Source: Glandiceps talaboti (taxonomy: Eukaryota > Hemichordata > Enteropneusta > Spengelidae). Taken from it: a stretch of DNA of 64,000 nucleotides. The position numbers and the translations under genes are program-made. Shown here in pieces: positions 34,197-49,814 of the stretch. Position 1 is the first letter of the stretch, and each line of letters begins with the position of its first letter. The notes under the pieces are model-generated. The model worked only from the letters and a program-made list of their open reading frames with translations, was not told the origin of the DNA and did not search any database. Location: positions 10,894,134 through 10,958,133 of the forward strand of contig NC_135562.1 in the NCBI RefSeq assembly GCF_964340395.1. Direction: 5' to 3'.

Positions 34197-34290
34197 GTAT
34201 GTCTGTCTCTCTGTCTCTCTCTGTCTCTCTCTGTCTCGCTCTCTCTTCCCCCTCTCCCCCACACACTCTTCTTTCCTCATCAATGGTGAT
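34020..34290. repeat. End of inverted repeat B with (GTCT)n/(GCCT)n tract
   Basis: CTACCTTCGCTACCATCCGC and TACGTAGCGAAAGCG, then AAAAACAATTGAACCCCC, match the end of repeat A at 16,520-16,600 in reverse. The microsatellite (34,100-34,250) has GTCT, GCCT and CTCT blocks. It is on the same strand as the one in A, although the flanks are inverted. Confidence 0.8.
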
Positions 34291-34296
34291 TCACCC

Positions 34297-37692
<3,396 letters not shown>

Positions 37693-37699
37693 GTTAACT

Positions 37700-37722
37700 C
37701 AACATCAGTGTGGAAAGAATCG

Positions 37723-37765
<43 letters not shown>

Positions 37766-39065
37766 GGTCTCATTGTGTATGCACAATCAAACGGGGGAGG
37801 GGATGTCAGTCATTTATCTGTTTAACGTCAAACCACTGTGGTCTGAGAAGTTTAACGGAAAACTGAGAATAAAGTCGATGATACTTATAGGTGAAGATGG
37901 AATGCCCTATCCTTTACTGCTTCAGGAACATTAATGTTTTATTTACTTATTTTTGATAATCAAAAGAAAAAAGACTCCACCAGTGCACATGTGAAAGAAA
38001 GGGGAACAAAAGGAAATGTAAAAAAGAAAGAGAAATAACCAGCATTAAATGATGGTGTTCCTCATAAGAAAAACTTTTCTATAAATTTAATTTTTGAATA
38101 AATTAACACAAGGGTAGCCATATTGTTTTTTTTAATGTTCTTTTGGGGGTGCAAAGGAATGATCATGAAGGTAACACTTCCTTTGTTGATTGGATCACAA
38201 TTCCTCTATCAGAGTCCAAAGATAATAGAAGCGATGTGGGTTGACGTTTGTCCCTGGTAATGAAACGCTTAACACCCCAACTAAAGCGTTCTCACTGCTT
38301 GTCACAATTGTTCATAGCATCCATAGCAAGTGTGAAAGTATACTGTTACATCTGGTTTAATTATCTGCCTAGTATGTGATGTCTCTAAATAAACCCACTC
38401 AATGTGTAAAACAGTGTCTCTAAGTAAATGTATTAAAGCAATCTGTAGTGATACCAGTGCAAATCGCAAGTTAGTCATAAAACCACAAGATACTAAACAT
38501 AGATATCATAAGACATGGACATCTCAGTTACAGTTATAGATAATTACAGTTGGGGCACTCTCATTACATTGTTAGCTGACAACATTATTTATAAATTGAC
38601 TACAGTTGGAAATACCACATGGTAGTCTTATAATTAAACCAATGTTATTTTACACTTGATATGGATGCTATATAAATGATTGTGATAAGAAGGGAAAACG
38701 TTTTCGTTGGCTGTCAAGCGTTGTAACTGTTAGTTGAGTAACGAATATCTACTAAGTAAGATGGTTTTTTTACGAATGAAGTCTAACTCTCCAAAAACAA
38801 ACGAGAGAACACAGCATATCAAAATCAACATGTTTCTGATTGCCATTTTTTGAATATCGTCAAAATGTTGTGTGATTTATTCTGTACATGTCCCTCTCAG
38901 AACTTTGAACTGTGTATATTATTTAGTTGTTAGTTGCCAGCTTGAGAGATTTTGTTTGTTTTTGGGTGTTCTTAGTCATTGTGTGAATCAAACGATAGAG
39001 GTCACGCGACTGCATGCCCCCCTAGACACTATGCATTCAAACAGTGACAACTGTACTTGACATCA
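37700..39065. repeat. Inverted repeat B, main part
   Basis: Reverse complement of repeat A blocks. 38,275-39,065 pairs with 13,500-14,312. 37,960-38,265 pairs with 15,843-16,230 (for example TATAAATTTAATTTTTG here and AAAACTAAATTTATAG there). 37,780-37,950 pairs with 16,290-16,420 (ATGGAATGCCC...CCTTTACTGC against GCAGTAAAGGATGGCC). B lacks the 1.5-kb insertion seen in A at 14,313-15,842. Confidence 0.85.
37724..37763 (+). repeat. (GT)n microsatellite
   Basis: About 20 GT units just outside the palindrome, within repeat B. Confidence 0.97.
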
Positions 39066-39604
39066 CTTCAAACCACGTTGTTTGAGTTCATAATGGAGAT
39101 ACAGTCAGTGACAACAAAGGGAAGGTCACATCCATGACTTTTGGTGAACCTGATAATCAAATAACTATATCAACACTTGTCAGGGAATTATCCCCATTAC
39201 GTAAAAGTTAAAGAAGTGTACAAGCAGTTAAAGTAAGGAAGAGCAATGATCAATAAAGCACGTGACCATTACGGATACTTACGTGTTCGATATGAGCGCT
39301 ACCTACTTCAACTCCTTGTACACCTAATCAACGCGTATTTATACATCATTTACTACACGATTCTTTCTTTCCCCCTAACAATGTCGTCCATAATAATGAA
39401 ATAGTTGTCATTATTATCCATCTATGCAACTTTAGTTTCTGTCAATCATTAAGGCTTCAATTTCCTATACACCAAATCGTACAAGCTTTCGCTATATTCC
39501 CACGTTTATATTTTTTTACATGATTAACTTTGAACCATTTTGTAAGAAAAAACATACATCTATACACGCCAGACAGACAGGCAGACATATATACATACGT
39601 ACGT

Positions 39605-39609
39605 GTACA

Positions 39610-39673
<64 letters not shown>

Positions 39674-39720
39674 TACATACATACATACATACATACATAC
39701 ATACATACACATACACAAAT

Positions 39721-39757
<37 letters not shown>

Positions 39758-39764
39758 GACAGAC

Positions 39765-39854
<90 letters not shown>

Positions 39855-39885
39855 TCGGCTTTACTTACTATCTGAATATATCTCG

Positions 39886-39940
<55 letters not shown>

Positions 39941-39975
39941 TCGGCTTTACTTACTATCTGAATATATCTCGGTTA
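39605..39975 (+). repeat. (CATA)n and (GACA)n microsatellite cluster with duplicated insert
   Basis: CATA units (about 39,605-39,712) pass into a long GACA tract (about 39,722-39,853). That is followed by a non-repeat block CTCGGCTTTACTTACTATCT plus GAATATATCTCGG, a second GACA tract, and the same block again (39,939-39,971). The block-plus-GACA unit is about 86 bp, present twice. Open frames of 90 to 153 codons (HTYIHTYI, DRQTDRQT) are artefacts. Confidence 0.95.
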
Positions 39976-40295
39976 CCGTGACACCAATCTTTGTTTAGTT
40001 TGATTTACCACTTTGTTTTACAGTAATTTGTTGGTATGCTTTCGTGAAAAATTGTATAGAGATCACTTTCCCCTCAATTCGCGCTTTTGCAAGTAAAACG
40101 TGGTTTTTTTGGCCACGCGTCCCCATTCACTTGATCAGACAACTATTTGTAATCAATCTATTGTTTGTTTTCTCATGTTTTTGGAATTGATTTCACGCCT
40201 TGTTTGCTCGATAAATTCCATTACTCTTTTCCAGATCAAAAACACAATGAAAGAATAGAAAGCATAAGATAGGTCCTCTGGGCTTTGTATCCATG

Positions 40296-40840
40296 ATGGT
40301 GACTCTGTAACCTCGAGTAATTGTGTACACGTGCAAAGAATTTTAGGGAAGAATATAGCTTTAGTCAGACCGTAATTTAACGGACGACAAGATACAGACA
40401 AAAGATCTTCACCAATGTACATGGGACGGTTATACATACGGGGTCGTTTAGCGCTGAAATGAGATTTTAATTGACTTCGTTTACTGTCACTTTTATGAAG
40501 TTCCTGAATGTTTGCCGTCGGTTTAAGCGAGTGGGCAGCTGATTGGAACGCCACGAATGTTGTGTCGATCAAAGTCACTAGAGTAGAAATAGATATATGA
40601 TTCATATTGATTTACTTCACACTTGGAACCAATTCGGCGATGATGAACATAGTTCTTGTTCATCTCTCTTTAACTCCCCTTTTTTGTATCAGAAGCTAGA
40701 CACATGTCTCACCCTGACAGCTGCAATATGGTATAACAACTCCACCTCCCCCAATTAAAACAAGGTCACAGATAAGAGATTTAGATTGGAGTTGTAAACT
40801 TAATTGCCTTGTAACCCACATCATCTGTTTTTTTTAAATA
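40296..40840. repeat. Partial dispersed copy of the palindrome arm
   Basis: 40,375-40,500 matches 36,625-36,745 (shared GGACGGTT, TACATACGGGGTCGTTTAG). 40,700-40,815 matches 36,950-37,070 (AGCTGCAATATGG and ATAACAACTCC, shared with small changes). A 150-codon minus-strand frame (40,153-40,605) covers part of it. A short stretch of it (KRPRMYNRP) also reads in the palindrome, but that follows from DNA similarity, and the palindrome copy is not open. Confidence 0.75.
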
Positions 40841-40930
40841 CAGAACTAGAAAACCTGAAAAGCAGTAACTTTAACCCACATCATCTGTTTTTTATACAGA
40901 AAACTTGAAAAACAGTAACTTTTACACAAG
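40817..40930 (+). repeat. Two-copy tandem repeat, about 57 bp
   Basis: AACCCACATCATCTGTTTTT, then ACAGAA, ACTTGAAAA or ACCTGAAAA, and CAGTAACTTT, occur twice in tandem. Confidence 0.85.
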
Positions 40931-43900
40931 CTATCAGATAAATTTTATACAAGGTTTAAGATCAGTGTCACGAAATTTCAGTACATCTGAGGAAGGTATG
41001 GTTGCTCAGTAACGGCAACTGTAATTTAGGCCGCGCGGTGGGGGTAAATCAAGATTTCATTTTGATTTTGTTGTGACTGTTTTTCAAACCTAAATTTTTA
41101 ACATTTTACCTCAAGCAAAAAAATTGTACGGTTAGTGTAAATCAAAGTTGACGAACCATTCGAACAAAGTCTTGCTGAAGGTTTCCATTTATTAACAGTC
41201 TGAGTTCTTGAGCGATTATTTTTTTCCTGTATGATCATGAAAATGAAATTGAAATTTCACACAAAGCCAGAAATGTCACTCTCAAAGTCGAAATTTTAGA
41301 AATTGTTGTCATGTGTTGGGAGTTAATCCGCGAAATTGGGAACGTTCTGCCGATCTCAGGAGAATGACTGGCGGCATTTCTCCATAGTTCAAAATAAGTA
41401 TGGGCAGGCGTCTTTCTTGTTTTATAACGTCTTACACAAAACGCCAAGGACAGTGATATACCTACCTATTTGTTTGTATAGATGGGAACGGAGTTCCATA
41501 CAAAGCAGACTAAGGCTATTTGTCAAGAATACGTGAACGATCACTTCAGAAAAAGGAGAACAACACTCTCGTAAAATACAAAACGTAGCCATCAAGCAAC
41601 GAGTGATGTCACTGCGTACGACTTTTGGAGAGTATTATAGAATGAGTAAAAAGAAAATCTCGAATCTTTGACTATAGTGTAACACCCCGGTGGGGTTTTC
41701 AGGCAGTTTTATGACAATATTATCAATGAATTTACAGCTAAATCAGGCAGTGTTTACCGGAAGACTATATGTAACCGAGGTGCAACATATACTTTTAATG
41801 CCGCACAAAGCATAGTTGTTATTAAGGGGAGTCTAAAAAGATGAGTGGACGTAAACAAAACTATCTTAATCCTGTTGTGTTCAGTAAGAAAAAATGCTTA
41901 TTTAGCCAACAAAATTACAATCTCAACTTGCCAAATGATCTACAGTGTTCACGTGATGTACACTCTTCCCTGTTTCAGCAGGAAGTATTATTTTTAGGTT
42001 GGAAGTATATCAAATTTTCTACACCAACGTCTATTTTTACACGTTGTAGTGCTTAAAGGCCAGGGATTCAATCCTAGGTTCTCTGATTTGTATTATATCA
42101 TCAAAGGAGCCCAAGGTCTGGCTTTTATGTTCCCACATTAGTTGTATTTTATCAAAGCAGTCATGAGGATAGCAAATGATCATTCTTTTGTTCTAGAATA
42201 ACTTTTTCTGTAGCTCTAGCTCAAGTCTTGATCTACTTTTCTGTGATATACCAAACTGGATTGCACACTTGCATTTTAATCCTAATCCCAACCGACTTTC
42301 TAAGCCATTAACGGATTGATTATCCGTTTAGTTTTCTCTTAGTAGGTCGGACTATCACATCTGTCTCCAACGTCATTGACTAAATGAAGTTGAAAGACTG
42401 GCTAACGCTGTTAACTATCAATATTTATTCGTTGCTTGATGTGTTCATTCTAAGGATAGGTCACGTGTGGGAAAGTAAAATACTGTTATTTTGTAACGGT
42501 AAAGTTAGAGACGTTACATCGGTCTATTACGGACATTGATCAAACACACTGGTTAATTATTCAACGTTAATACCTCTCTCCAGTGGAATACTATGTCATA
42601 TGTGGTTGATACCTTTAGTGGCTGTCCTCTATCTAATGTGGATGGCTTTATTTACCAGTCCTGTTCTCTGGCTATAACATTGTATTATCTTAGGACACTA
42701 GGTGATGTTATTGCAATGGTCACCAGCATCTCCGGTGATCTCATACCTTCCGGTGTCTTCTTTGAATCGGAAGCTAGGAACTATAAACAATATATTCTCA
42801 AAGGATAAGATACTTCAGTTCACGCCGTTAATTTTTTTTTTTTTTTTTTTTTATAGTTTATCAAATTTATTTTAGTTTCAGGTTTCTTTATTTTGCTTCC
42901 TTTTACCTGCTAGTTTTAACCGATGCGCTCTTTGTCATTATCCGCCTATTCAAACGTAGTTACATTGTACTGTTTTTTTTTTAAATAAACGTCTCAGCTA
43001 CTGTAGTTTATATGTTAACAGTTCAACACACGTGTAGATTGAACGATTTGTATTAACTAGTTGTTTCATCAAGGGTCCATAGCTACTTTCTTATAAACTG
43101 AACCATTCTAACACAAGGTTTAGTTGGTGGTGGGTATATACATGGTTTGGTGTCGTAGTCGCAAAGCCAAATGAAAACAATTATTAAATCAAAGCATTTG
43201 TTCTCTATGGGGATTACTTTGCAAACTCTCGTAAATGAAGGGCGCGTCTTCAATCAAAACAAGAGGGGCGGCTGTGTACATATTATCTTTTGTGTTTATG
43301 TCTTCAAAGAAAACATCAAGGACATTAATTTGCCATCTTGAGAGAGAGATGTTCTACTCGTCCCTTTATTATATAAGTCCATCTATTATCGGCTCTCCCC
43401 CGTTCCTCAATCACTGTTGCCAATCACAATTAAAATCTTTGTAACTCATCGAAATTAGTATGCTTTCCTTTTTATCATTTTTTTTTACAGCGAGGACAGG
43501 GTTTTGAATTTTATTAGTTCACTAGACAACTATCGCCTATCAAGGATGAGAAATCGTCTTCTCATCAGTATTTCCCTTAACTTTCTACGAACTCCATCTT
43601 TTTCATTCAACTCGGGGCAGCTGCAGTCTTGGACATGAATATGTAACAAGTTTATAGATGATACATATTATGCAAAACGTCTTTAAAGCATTGATGAAGG
43701 TAGTCATGCAGCAATTAGAACCCCTTTGTAAAGAATTTATAATGAGGGGTATTGACAGAGTGTGCCCTAGTTGTTGCTGTCGATAAAATCGCGATTATCA
43801 GAAATGAAACTTATTCTGTATTTTACAAACACTAAAAAAAGTGTGGAGCTACAAGAAGAGAGAAATTTAATTAAGATAACATTTATATTATGACATATAA

Positions 43901-45880
43901 TAATGTTGATTATATTCATAGAAACATAAATGTATAAGATATAGTTTACTTGATTACACCATACCAGGAAAGGCGATTAGAGGTAGTTGACTGGCAACTA
44001 GTCGTCATCGAACTCCTGTACACATATTTTCAAATTTAGATACTTAAAATACAATATCTGAACTTTCTAAAACTGTTTTAAAACACTCAGTTATAATACA
44101 CAGATACAATATAGAGCGCATACATTTTGTAAATTTCCACACATGAAAGTAAATAAAAAAGAAAATGACGAGTTGTCTACTAGTGACGAAACCGTGGCAT
44201 TCTTGCAAGCCTTAGTACAATTTTTCTACTGACGCAACGAAAAACGACGGTGCGCCTGTCTTGGACGGTGTCGTAAAAGAGGCTGTGGTTTACGACGATG
44301 GTGGTTTATGACGATGGTGGTAAAACTGATTGGAGGATTGTATATGTAGTTGTTGTATTTTCGTTTGAATATAAAATATACTACTGTTAGCTTCGTTCAT
44401 TTGGAGTATTCTAAGTGCCATAGAGGTATGCATAGCATTGTGTAAACGATTCAACAAATATTTTCATTTAGGGTGACTCAGGTATTTCAGTATGTCTATA
44501 AAAAGGTTATTCTAACCAACACAGTAGCCTGAGTTTCTAGTGATGTCCTCGGTTTTCCTTGACGTCCACATGACGTTCCATCCCCGGGGTGGGGGTGGGG
44601 GGGGGGGTTGCAACTGTGTATAAAATGGTACGGGGGATGCTCTGAAACCTTTTTAACCCAAACTGTTCTCATACCAAAAATCCAAAAAAGAGACCCTTTC
44701 TCATACCAACTGTATCCTACAAAATAGATACTAAGAATTGCTTTGAAGTATCCCTTCTGCAAGAAGAGAGTGCATTGTGGTAATATAGTGATGACTTCAT
44801 CTTATTATCGCCAAAGGTTGGGTTGTTTTATTTGATTTGGTTTTTATTAGATGTTACTGTTCCCGGGGTATTTATCATTTTCCACTGGACCAGTTTTATG
44901 TAAATTTGTGGGAAGTTAAAACCCTACCCTTTTGCGATACCTGTACATGCTGGAAAGTATACCCTTCTCATACCTTGTGAGCACAACCCCCCCCCCCCCC
45001 CCCGTACCCTTTTCCAGAGGACCCGTCCCATATGGTTGCCTATGGGAGTTGCTCTCCCCCCCACACACACACACACCACCGTGCGTTCCACGCATTCCCC
45101 TGTCAGTACGGTTCAGATTTGTTACTTCAGTAGTCTGTATTAAAGGGATGTCATGTCGGATTATGTGATTCAGTCATGAGGTGTCATTCAACGTCATGAC
45201 CCCTGACCCCAAAAGCATTGTCAACCATATTTGAAATAACCAAAAACATGTGTCAGAGTTTAGACTGTTGATGATGTGGAGACAACAAAGGCAATTAACG
45301 CTTGGCGACCTGGGTAATCCTCAAATCTACCGTCACACGTTTCTAACAAAAATACATTCTAAAAACAATAAACACGGTGTAAATATTTTCATAACAGAGT
45401 GAACAAATAATCAAATTCGTATGCTTATGGTTACACATTACACAGGTTTATTCAAGTTTATTTTATTTTGCTGTATGAAAAGTTTTGGGGAGATGAGCGC
45501 CCTCTTGTGATTAACTTGTCTGACACCTGTTCATTGCGCCCAGTGGATACATCAATGTCTGTCTGAAGCAAGATTTCGTAGTTCGAAGGACAATGTTTTA
45601 CCATGCAAATACAGGCAATTTCACCTCAAGAGAAAAGTCAATTACCAAGACTTTTTATATATATAAAATCACATAAGGTATTTAACCAACTTAATCATAT
45701 TTAATGGGATTGTCATGTATACTCAACCAAATATTGAACTATATTTAAGTTTTTACAAAAAAATCTACATAATTGATATTTTACGAACGACCAATTTATT
45801 TGAATTATTTCGTAAGGAGGAATAAGTGTATGACAATCACAAACTTGTGAACATTTCTTTCACTGCTGTTAAAATTGTGG
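40930..45880. other. No recognisable gene in about 5 kb
   Basis: No repeat family, domain or splice-bounded exon that I can support. A poly-T tract lies at about 42,832-42,852, a G run at about 44,598-44,609 and a C run at about 44,987-45,003. The 71-codon frame at 42,593-42,808 has a balanced composition but no recognised motif and no supporting splice or start evidence. Two CTCATACCAA/CTCATACCTT words near 44,700 and 44,970 hint at a decayed local repeat. Confidence 0.4.
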
Positions 45881-45889
45881 GCCTGCGTA

Positions 45890-46225
45890 CTCTCGCTCTC
45901 TCCGACCTTATTGATCATGTGCACGGCACGTGTGACTGCTGTTGACGATAAACACCTACTTATAATGCATATTTTGATATTCTCCCATCTGGGCGAAGAT
46001 ACCGTTGCCTTAAATGCTCCAAAGTTCGATACAGTAAGAGTTTTGTTCCGTCAGCCGTCAAATTGTTAAATCGATGCTAAGTTGTATTTGTGTATTTGTG
46101 TTGGTTTTTTTGTTTTTACTAATCTGTGTATATCATTTTTTATTTATTTTGTTGTGAGATCCTTTGAGGACTAATAAATGAATAATAATAAATAATAATA
46201 ATGAATAATAATATTAATAATGAGG
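45890..46225 (+). pseudogene. 3' end of a second LINE (CR1/L2/Rex1-like)
   Basis: Reads ARVTAVDDKHLL in one frame, then after a shift PSGRRYRCLKC, SKVRYSKSFVPSAVKLLNR (from about 45,990). This is the conserved C-terminus of reverse transcriptases of the kind seen at 29,305-30,660 (LPSGKR there). It is followed by GACTAATAAATGAATAATAA and an AAT-rich tail, as expected for a LINE 3' end. The rest of the element is missing (5' truncation). Confidence 0.75.
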
Positions 46226-46468
46226 CTCATGTCAGCTGCTGTTCACCCCATGATGTAATATACAGTTCGGCTTGGCTTGCCTTAACGACTTTGCGTGGCG
46301 TGGCTTGGCTTAAAGTGGCAATGGCCATACAATTGAAAGGGAGACCGCTAACCATCTGTTTGCAAGTGATACTCATAGCGTTTGAAATTACCGCAAACAA
46401 GTTGATAATAGGTAACCTAAATAGTTAGTTACCATTTTGTGTTACATTCTTTATCACTGCTGTTTATG

Positions 46469-46488
46469 TATAGACCCTCGGGTCTATG
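46469..46488. mobile_element. 20-bp palindromic micro-insertion, copy 3
   Basis: TATAGACCCTCGGGTCTATG, a near-perfect palindrome without a loop. It is flanked by a perfect 7-bp direct repeat GTTTATG at 46,462-46,468 and 46,489-46,495. It has the same core (TAGACCCTC...GGTCTATG) as the insertions at 3,184 and 10,385. Confidence 0.75.
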
Positions 46489-47084
46489 GTTTATGTTATA
46501 TTTAGATTTCTTTTGCTTTTCCGCTAAGTCTCTGCTAGCTAAGTCTTTTGATCCTAATCTGATTATCAGAGTTACTTGTACACAGTAAGCTCACCACGAC
46601 CTTGATAAATTGTATTAATACAGAGAACGTCTACAAAGCTGTAACATAAATTGAATAAACCCATATAAAGACACCCATTATGATCACATTGTGTACGACC
46701 ATTATATCATTTCAATGTGTCCCTTCTTTAAGCTGGCAATGGCATTTGAATGGCAAAGCAACACAAAGTGTACGCGGGCGGCATCATACATATCTCAAGG
46801 TGACCTTGGCAATAAATCGATCGCACATTTGTACTTTGTAAACTTGTAAGTATAGAAATGTCATTAGATAATTCGATCGACAAGTATTGCAAGAAGTCAC
46901 AAAACACCATGAATATTATGCCCTCGAATACACATAGGTATGTTACATTAGGTGCCCCTGGCTACTTTCAGTTAGAACGGTTTTGCATTTATATGCAGGT
47001 CTGCAAATGCCACCAAGTCACGCGCTATACACAAAAAGACGATGAAATGGTTTCTTGAGACATCCCATATGTCTAATGTGAGCA

Positions 47085-47330
47085 AGTACAATTTCAGGAG
47101 GGGTTGGAAGTTAGATGTTTTAAGTCAGGCTGGTTTCGGGTTCAAGGAGGGGTCAGGAGATTTCCCATATGTATCTTAAGTCGGGGGGGGGGGGGTATTT
47201 AGGAGGGGGCGTCGGGATATTTCCCATAGGTATCCTAAGGCAGGATGTTTTCGGGATCTAGGAGGGGTCAGGAGATTTCCTATATGTGATGACCGTTCAG
47301 GAGGGGTAAAGACTCGTTTGCGTTTGGGAC
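47085..47330 (+). repeat. G-rich degenerate tandem repeat, about 65-75 bp
   Basis: Three to four units with TCAGGAGATTTCCCATATGT, ATCTTAAG or ATCCTAAG, TTTTCGGG and AGGAGGGG. A run of 13 G interrupts one unit (47,186-47,198). Confidence 0.75.
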
Positions 47331-47334
47331 ATTG

Positions 47335-47668
47335 CAATTAAAAACCCTAAACAAAACGTCGTTTGGCTCAACAAAAATCTTACCAACAATGCTCCATTTT
47401 GTCGTCTGGCTCAACAAAAATCTAAATAACATTTCTACATTTTATCGTCTGACTGAACACAATCTTACTAACATTGTTACATTTCCTCGTCTGGCTCGAC
47501 AAAAATCTTATCAACATTGCGACTGACCGAACAAAATCTTACTAACATTGCTACATTTCATCGTCTGACTCGACAAAAATCTTATCAACAATGCTACATT
47601 TTGTCGTCTGACCGAACAAAATCTTACTAACATTGCTACATTTCATCGTCTGACTGGACAAAAAATCT
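47335..47668 (+). repeat. Minisatellite, about 45-bp unit, first part
   Basis: About seven units of the type ACAAAATCTTACTAACATTG, CTACATTTCATCGTCTGACT. Related units resume at 47,865 after an insertion. Confidence 0.85.
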
Positions 47669-47671
47669 TAC

Positions 47672-47862
47672 TATTAAATATGTTTAAAATAATAATTATT
47701 ATAACAATAATAAACCTTATAGCCTCGTTTTTTCGTGAGGGCCGAGTTATTATTATCCCTAGCAAAGACCCGAACCTATACAAGGTCCCCAATTATACAA
47801 CTGGGTGGACTGGAGCAGAATCGTGGTTCAAGTTTTGCCCAAGGACTCTAGCCATTCAGAAA
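47672..47862 (+). mobile_element. Insertion inside minisatellite, SINE-like
   Basis: About 190 bp of unrelated sequence splits the minisatellite. It contains TTGCCCAAGGACTCTAGCCA and GGTTCAAGTTT. The CTTGCCCAAGGACnC word is a widespread motif of animal short retroelements, and GGTTCAAnnTT is close to a polymerase III B box. No clear A box or poly-A tail was found, so the class is tentative. An AT-rich stretch (ATAATAATTATT) marks its left edge. Confidence 0.4.
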
Positions 47863-47864
47863 CA

Positions 47865-47965
47865 AATCTCACTAACATTGCTACATTTTATCGTCTGCCT
47901 CAACAAAAACCTTACTATTAAACACAGCTACATTTTATCGTCTGGATCAAAACTTTTATCAACAG
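47865..47965 (+). repeat. Minisatellite, about 45-bp unit, second part
   Basis: ATCTCACTAACATTGCTACA and TTTTATCGTCTG units continue the array left at 47,668. An inverted relative (CCAGACGATGAAATGCAGC) follows at about 47,980. Confidence 0.75.
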
Positions 47966-49380
47966 AAATATTTGTTTAGCCAGACGATGAAATGCAGCTT
48001 ATTAATGAGATTTTAGCTAGGCCAGACGACATTTTGTTTAAGGTTTTGTGATGATGTAAAACACATTCTCACTTGTGAGCTAATATTCCATTCAAGGATG
48101 GTCATAATGCATAAGAAATTGCGTTATTACGTATTTACGAATATTCAAAAAATACCAGAACGGTATTTTTTGGTGAATATTCGTAAATATTATTATTTTT
48201 TTTAAATGTCTGTTGTTGAATAGAATGTGTCCACAAGTGACTGCGTTGTAATTTGTAAACCAACATAAAGGTGCAGCAGGAATTGGGAGTGCTTCCATGT
48301 AAATGGTGTCAATGACGTAAAGAGTATGTATTTGTCTATATAGTATATTATACAATTACATATAGCTAAGAAGCTTACGGTTCACAGTGACACACAAGTG
48401 GGAAAGTATGTGTTGTTGGTGGTGGCGGTGGTAGACATTTACACAAGTATTTATGGCTTATTGTTTTTTTCGCTGAAATCCTATATCTCATTTATCGTTC
48501 GCCCAAATAGCTGTTTACCATCATCGAATAGGAAGTGTTTTACAAAGCCGAATGACGTAGATGCTATACGTGTGTTTAGAATCACATTACATTACAAGCT
48601 ACAACATGGTACATGAAGCAAATATTGTGTTGACTAGATTTAACGGTTGTGGTACAATGGGCAGTGGGATTAGGGGCGAAAGTTATACAAGTAGGTTAAT
48701 GTAGGACAATAACACTAAATTCTGTGTTAGGGGTCCCACTCCACTTGCACAATAAATTTCTAATCATTATGTACTATGAATACAAAACCCTTGTTCAAAC
48801 ATATATATTAGTATCATGCATGTAATAATACCGAAAATTCTTGTATTTAGGTCCCCCCGACTAAAAGAATTACGTTTTTTGTTTTTTTTGTTTAAAAAAG
48901 CTTACATTGAACTATTGATCTTGGCCTGATGCCAAATCGACAGGCAGCGTAACGTATATCACAGAAAACCCCTAGTTTTACACCCTACCAACCAGCAAAG
49001 TCATTACTTTTTGTACCTGGCCAACCAGCAAAAAAATATTTATAAAAAATATTTATTTAACAACTTATATTTGTTTTGATGTATTAAATAGATGTTTTTT
49101 GAGAGGGCAAGATTGACTTTCTGACATTAAGTTCAAAGTACAAACATTCCAGATATATGGGGGAAGTATCTCTAGACATGCTGTAGTCATTTCCTTTATA
49201 CAACATCGAGCTAACCCTATTTCAAGCGCCGGGTCGGGGTGGGGGTGGAAAGTAAATTATGGTAGTCTAAACTACCTTATCACATTGTAAATGACACTAA
49301 CGCGTTGCTTTTCTTTCTGAGTGCAGTAGAAACAGGAAATTATTACACATGGACGTGGTGATTTTATATCAATCAATTGT

Positions 49381-49814
49381 TTACTACCAAACCAGAGTGA
49401 CTATAGGGTTTCAATTACTACCAAACCAGGGTGACTATAGGGTTTCAATTACTACCAAACCAGAGTGACTATAAAGTTTCAATTATGCGGCAGGGTGTTG
49501 TTGTTATATCTCACACAAGGTTTTTCTTTTACAAATGACATAAAACAAAATACAGACACTGATTAGCATGCAGGTATATAAAATGATACATTTTATCTCA
49601 CTGTGAACACAAATCAACATCGCTGTCAGATGAAAGAAGGATGATTCAATCACAAATCTGTTCATTTATGTTCCCATTGTCAATGGTATGTGGTTGCGTG
49701 TTGTCAGTGCCTGTATTTTGTTTGTGTATTCGTAACAAAAAAACGTTGGGTGGACATAAAAAAAACACAGTGTCGCCTAATCGAAACTCTATAGATTTTC
49801 TAGTTTGGTAGTAA
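49381..49814. mobile_element. Small foldback-like element with asymmetric arms
   Basis: The left side has three tandem copies of a 34-bp unit (TTACTACCAAACCAGAGTGA, CTATAGGGTTTCAA) at 49,381, 49,415 and 49,449. The right side has one inverted copy, TCGAAACTCTATAG and TAGTTTGGTAGTAA, at 49,781-49,814. The roughly 300-bp interior shows no coding capacity. It fits a MITE in which one terminal repeat was tandemly amplified. Confidence 0.6.

Noticed and set aside
39520-39981. Frames of 90 to 153 codons, and minus-strand MYVCMYVC frames
   Set aside because: Products of CATA and GACA microsatellites.
40153-40605. 150-codon minus-strand frame partly matching the palindrome arm
   Set aside because: The match (KRPRMYNRP) reflects DNA-level similarity; substitutions are spread over all codon positions and the palindrome copy contains stops.
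42593-42808. 71-codon plus-strand frame starting MSYVVDTFSGCPLSNVDGF
   Set aside because: Balanced composition but no recognised family, no promoter or splice evidence, and a length possible by chance.
48398-48616. 72-codon frame with a hydrophobic start (MGKYVLLVVAVVDIY)
   Set aside because: Could mimic a signal peptide, but nothing downstream supports a secreted protein or an exon.
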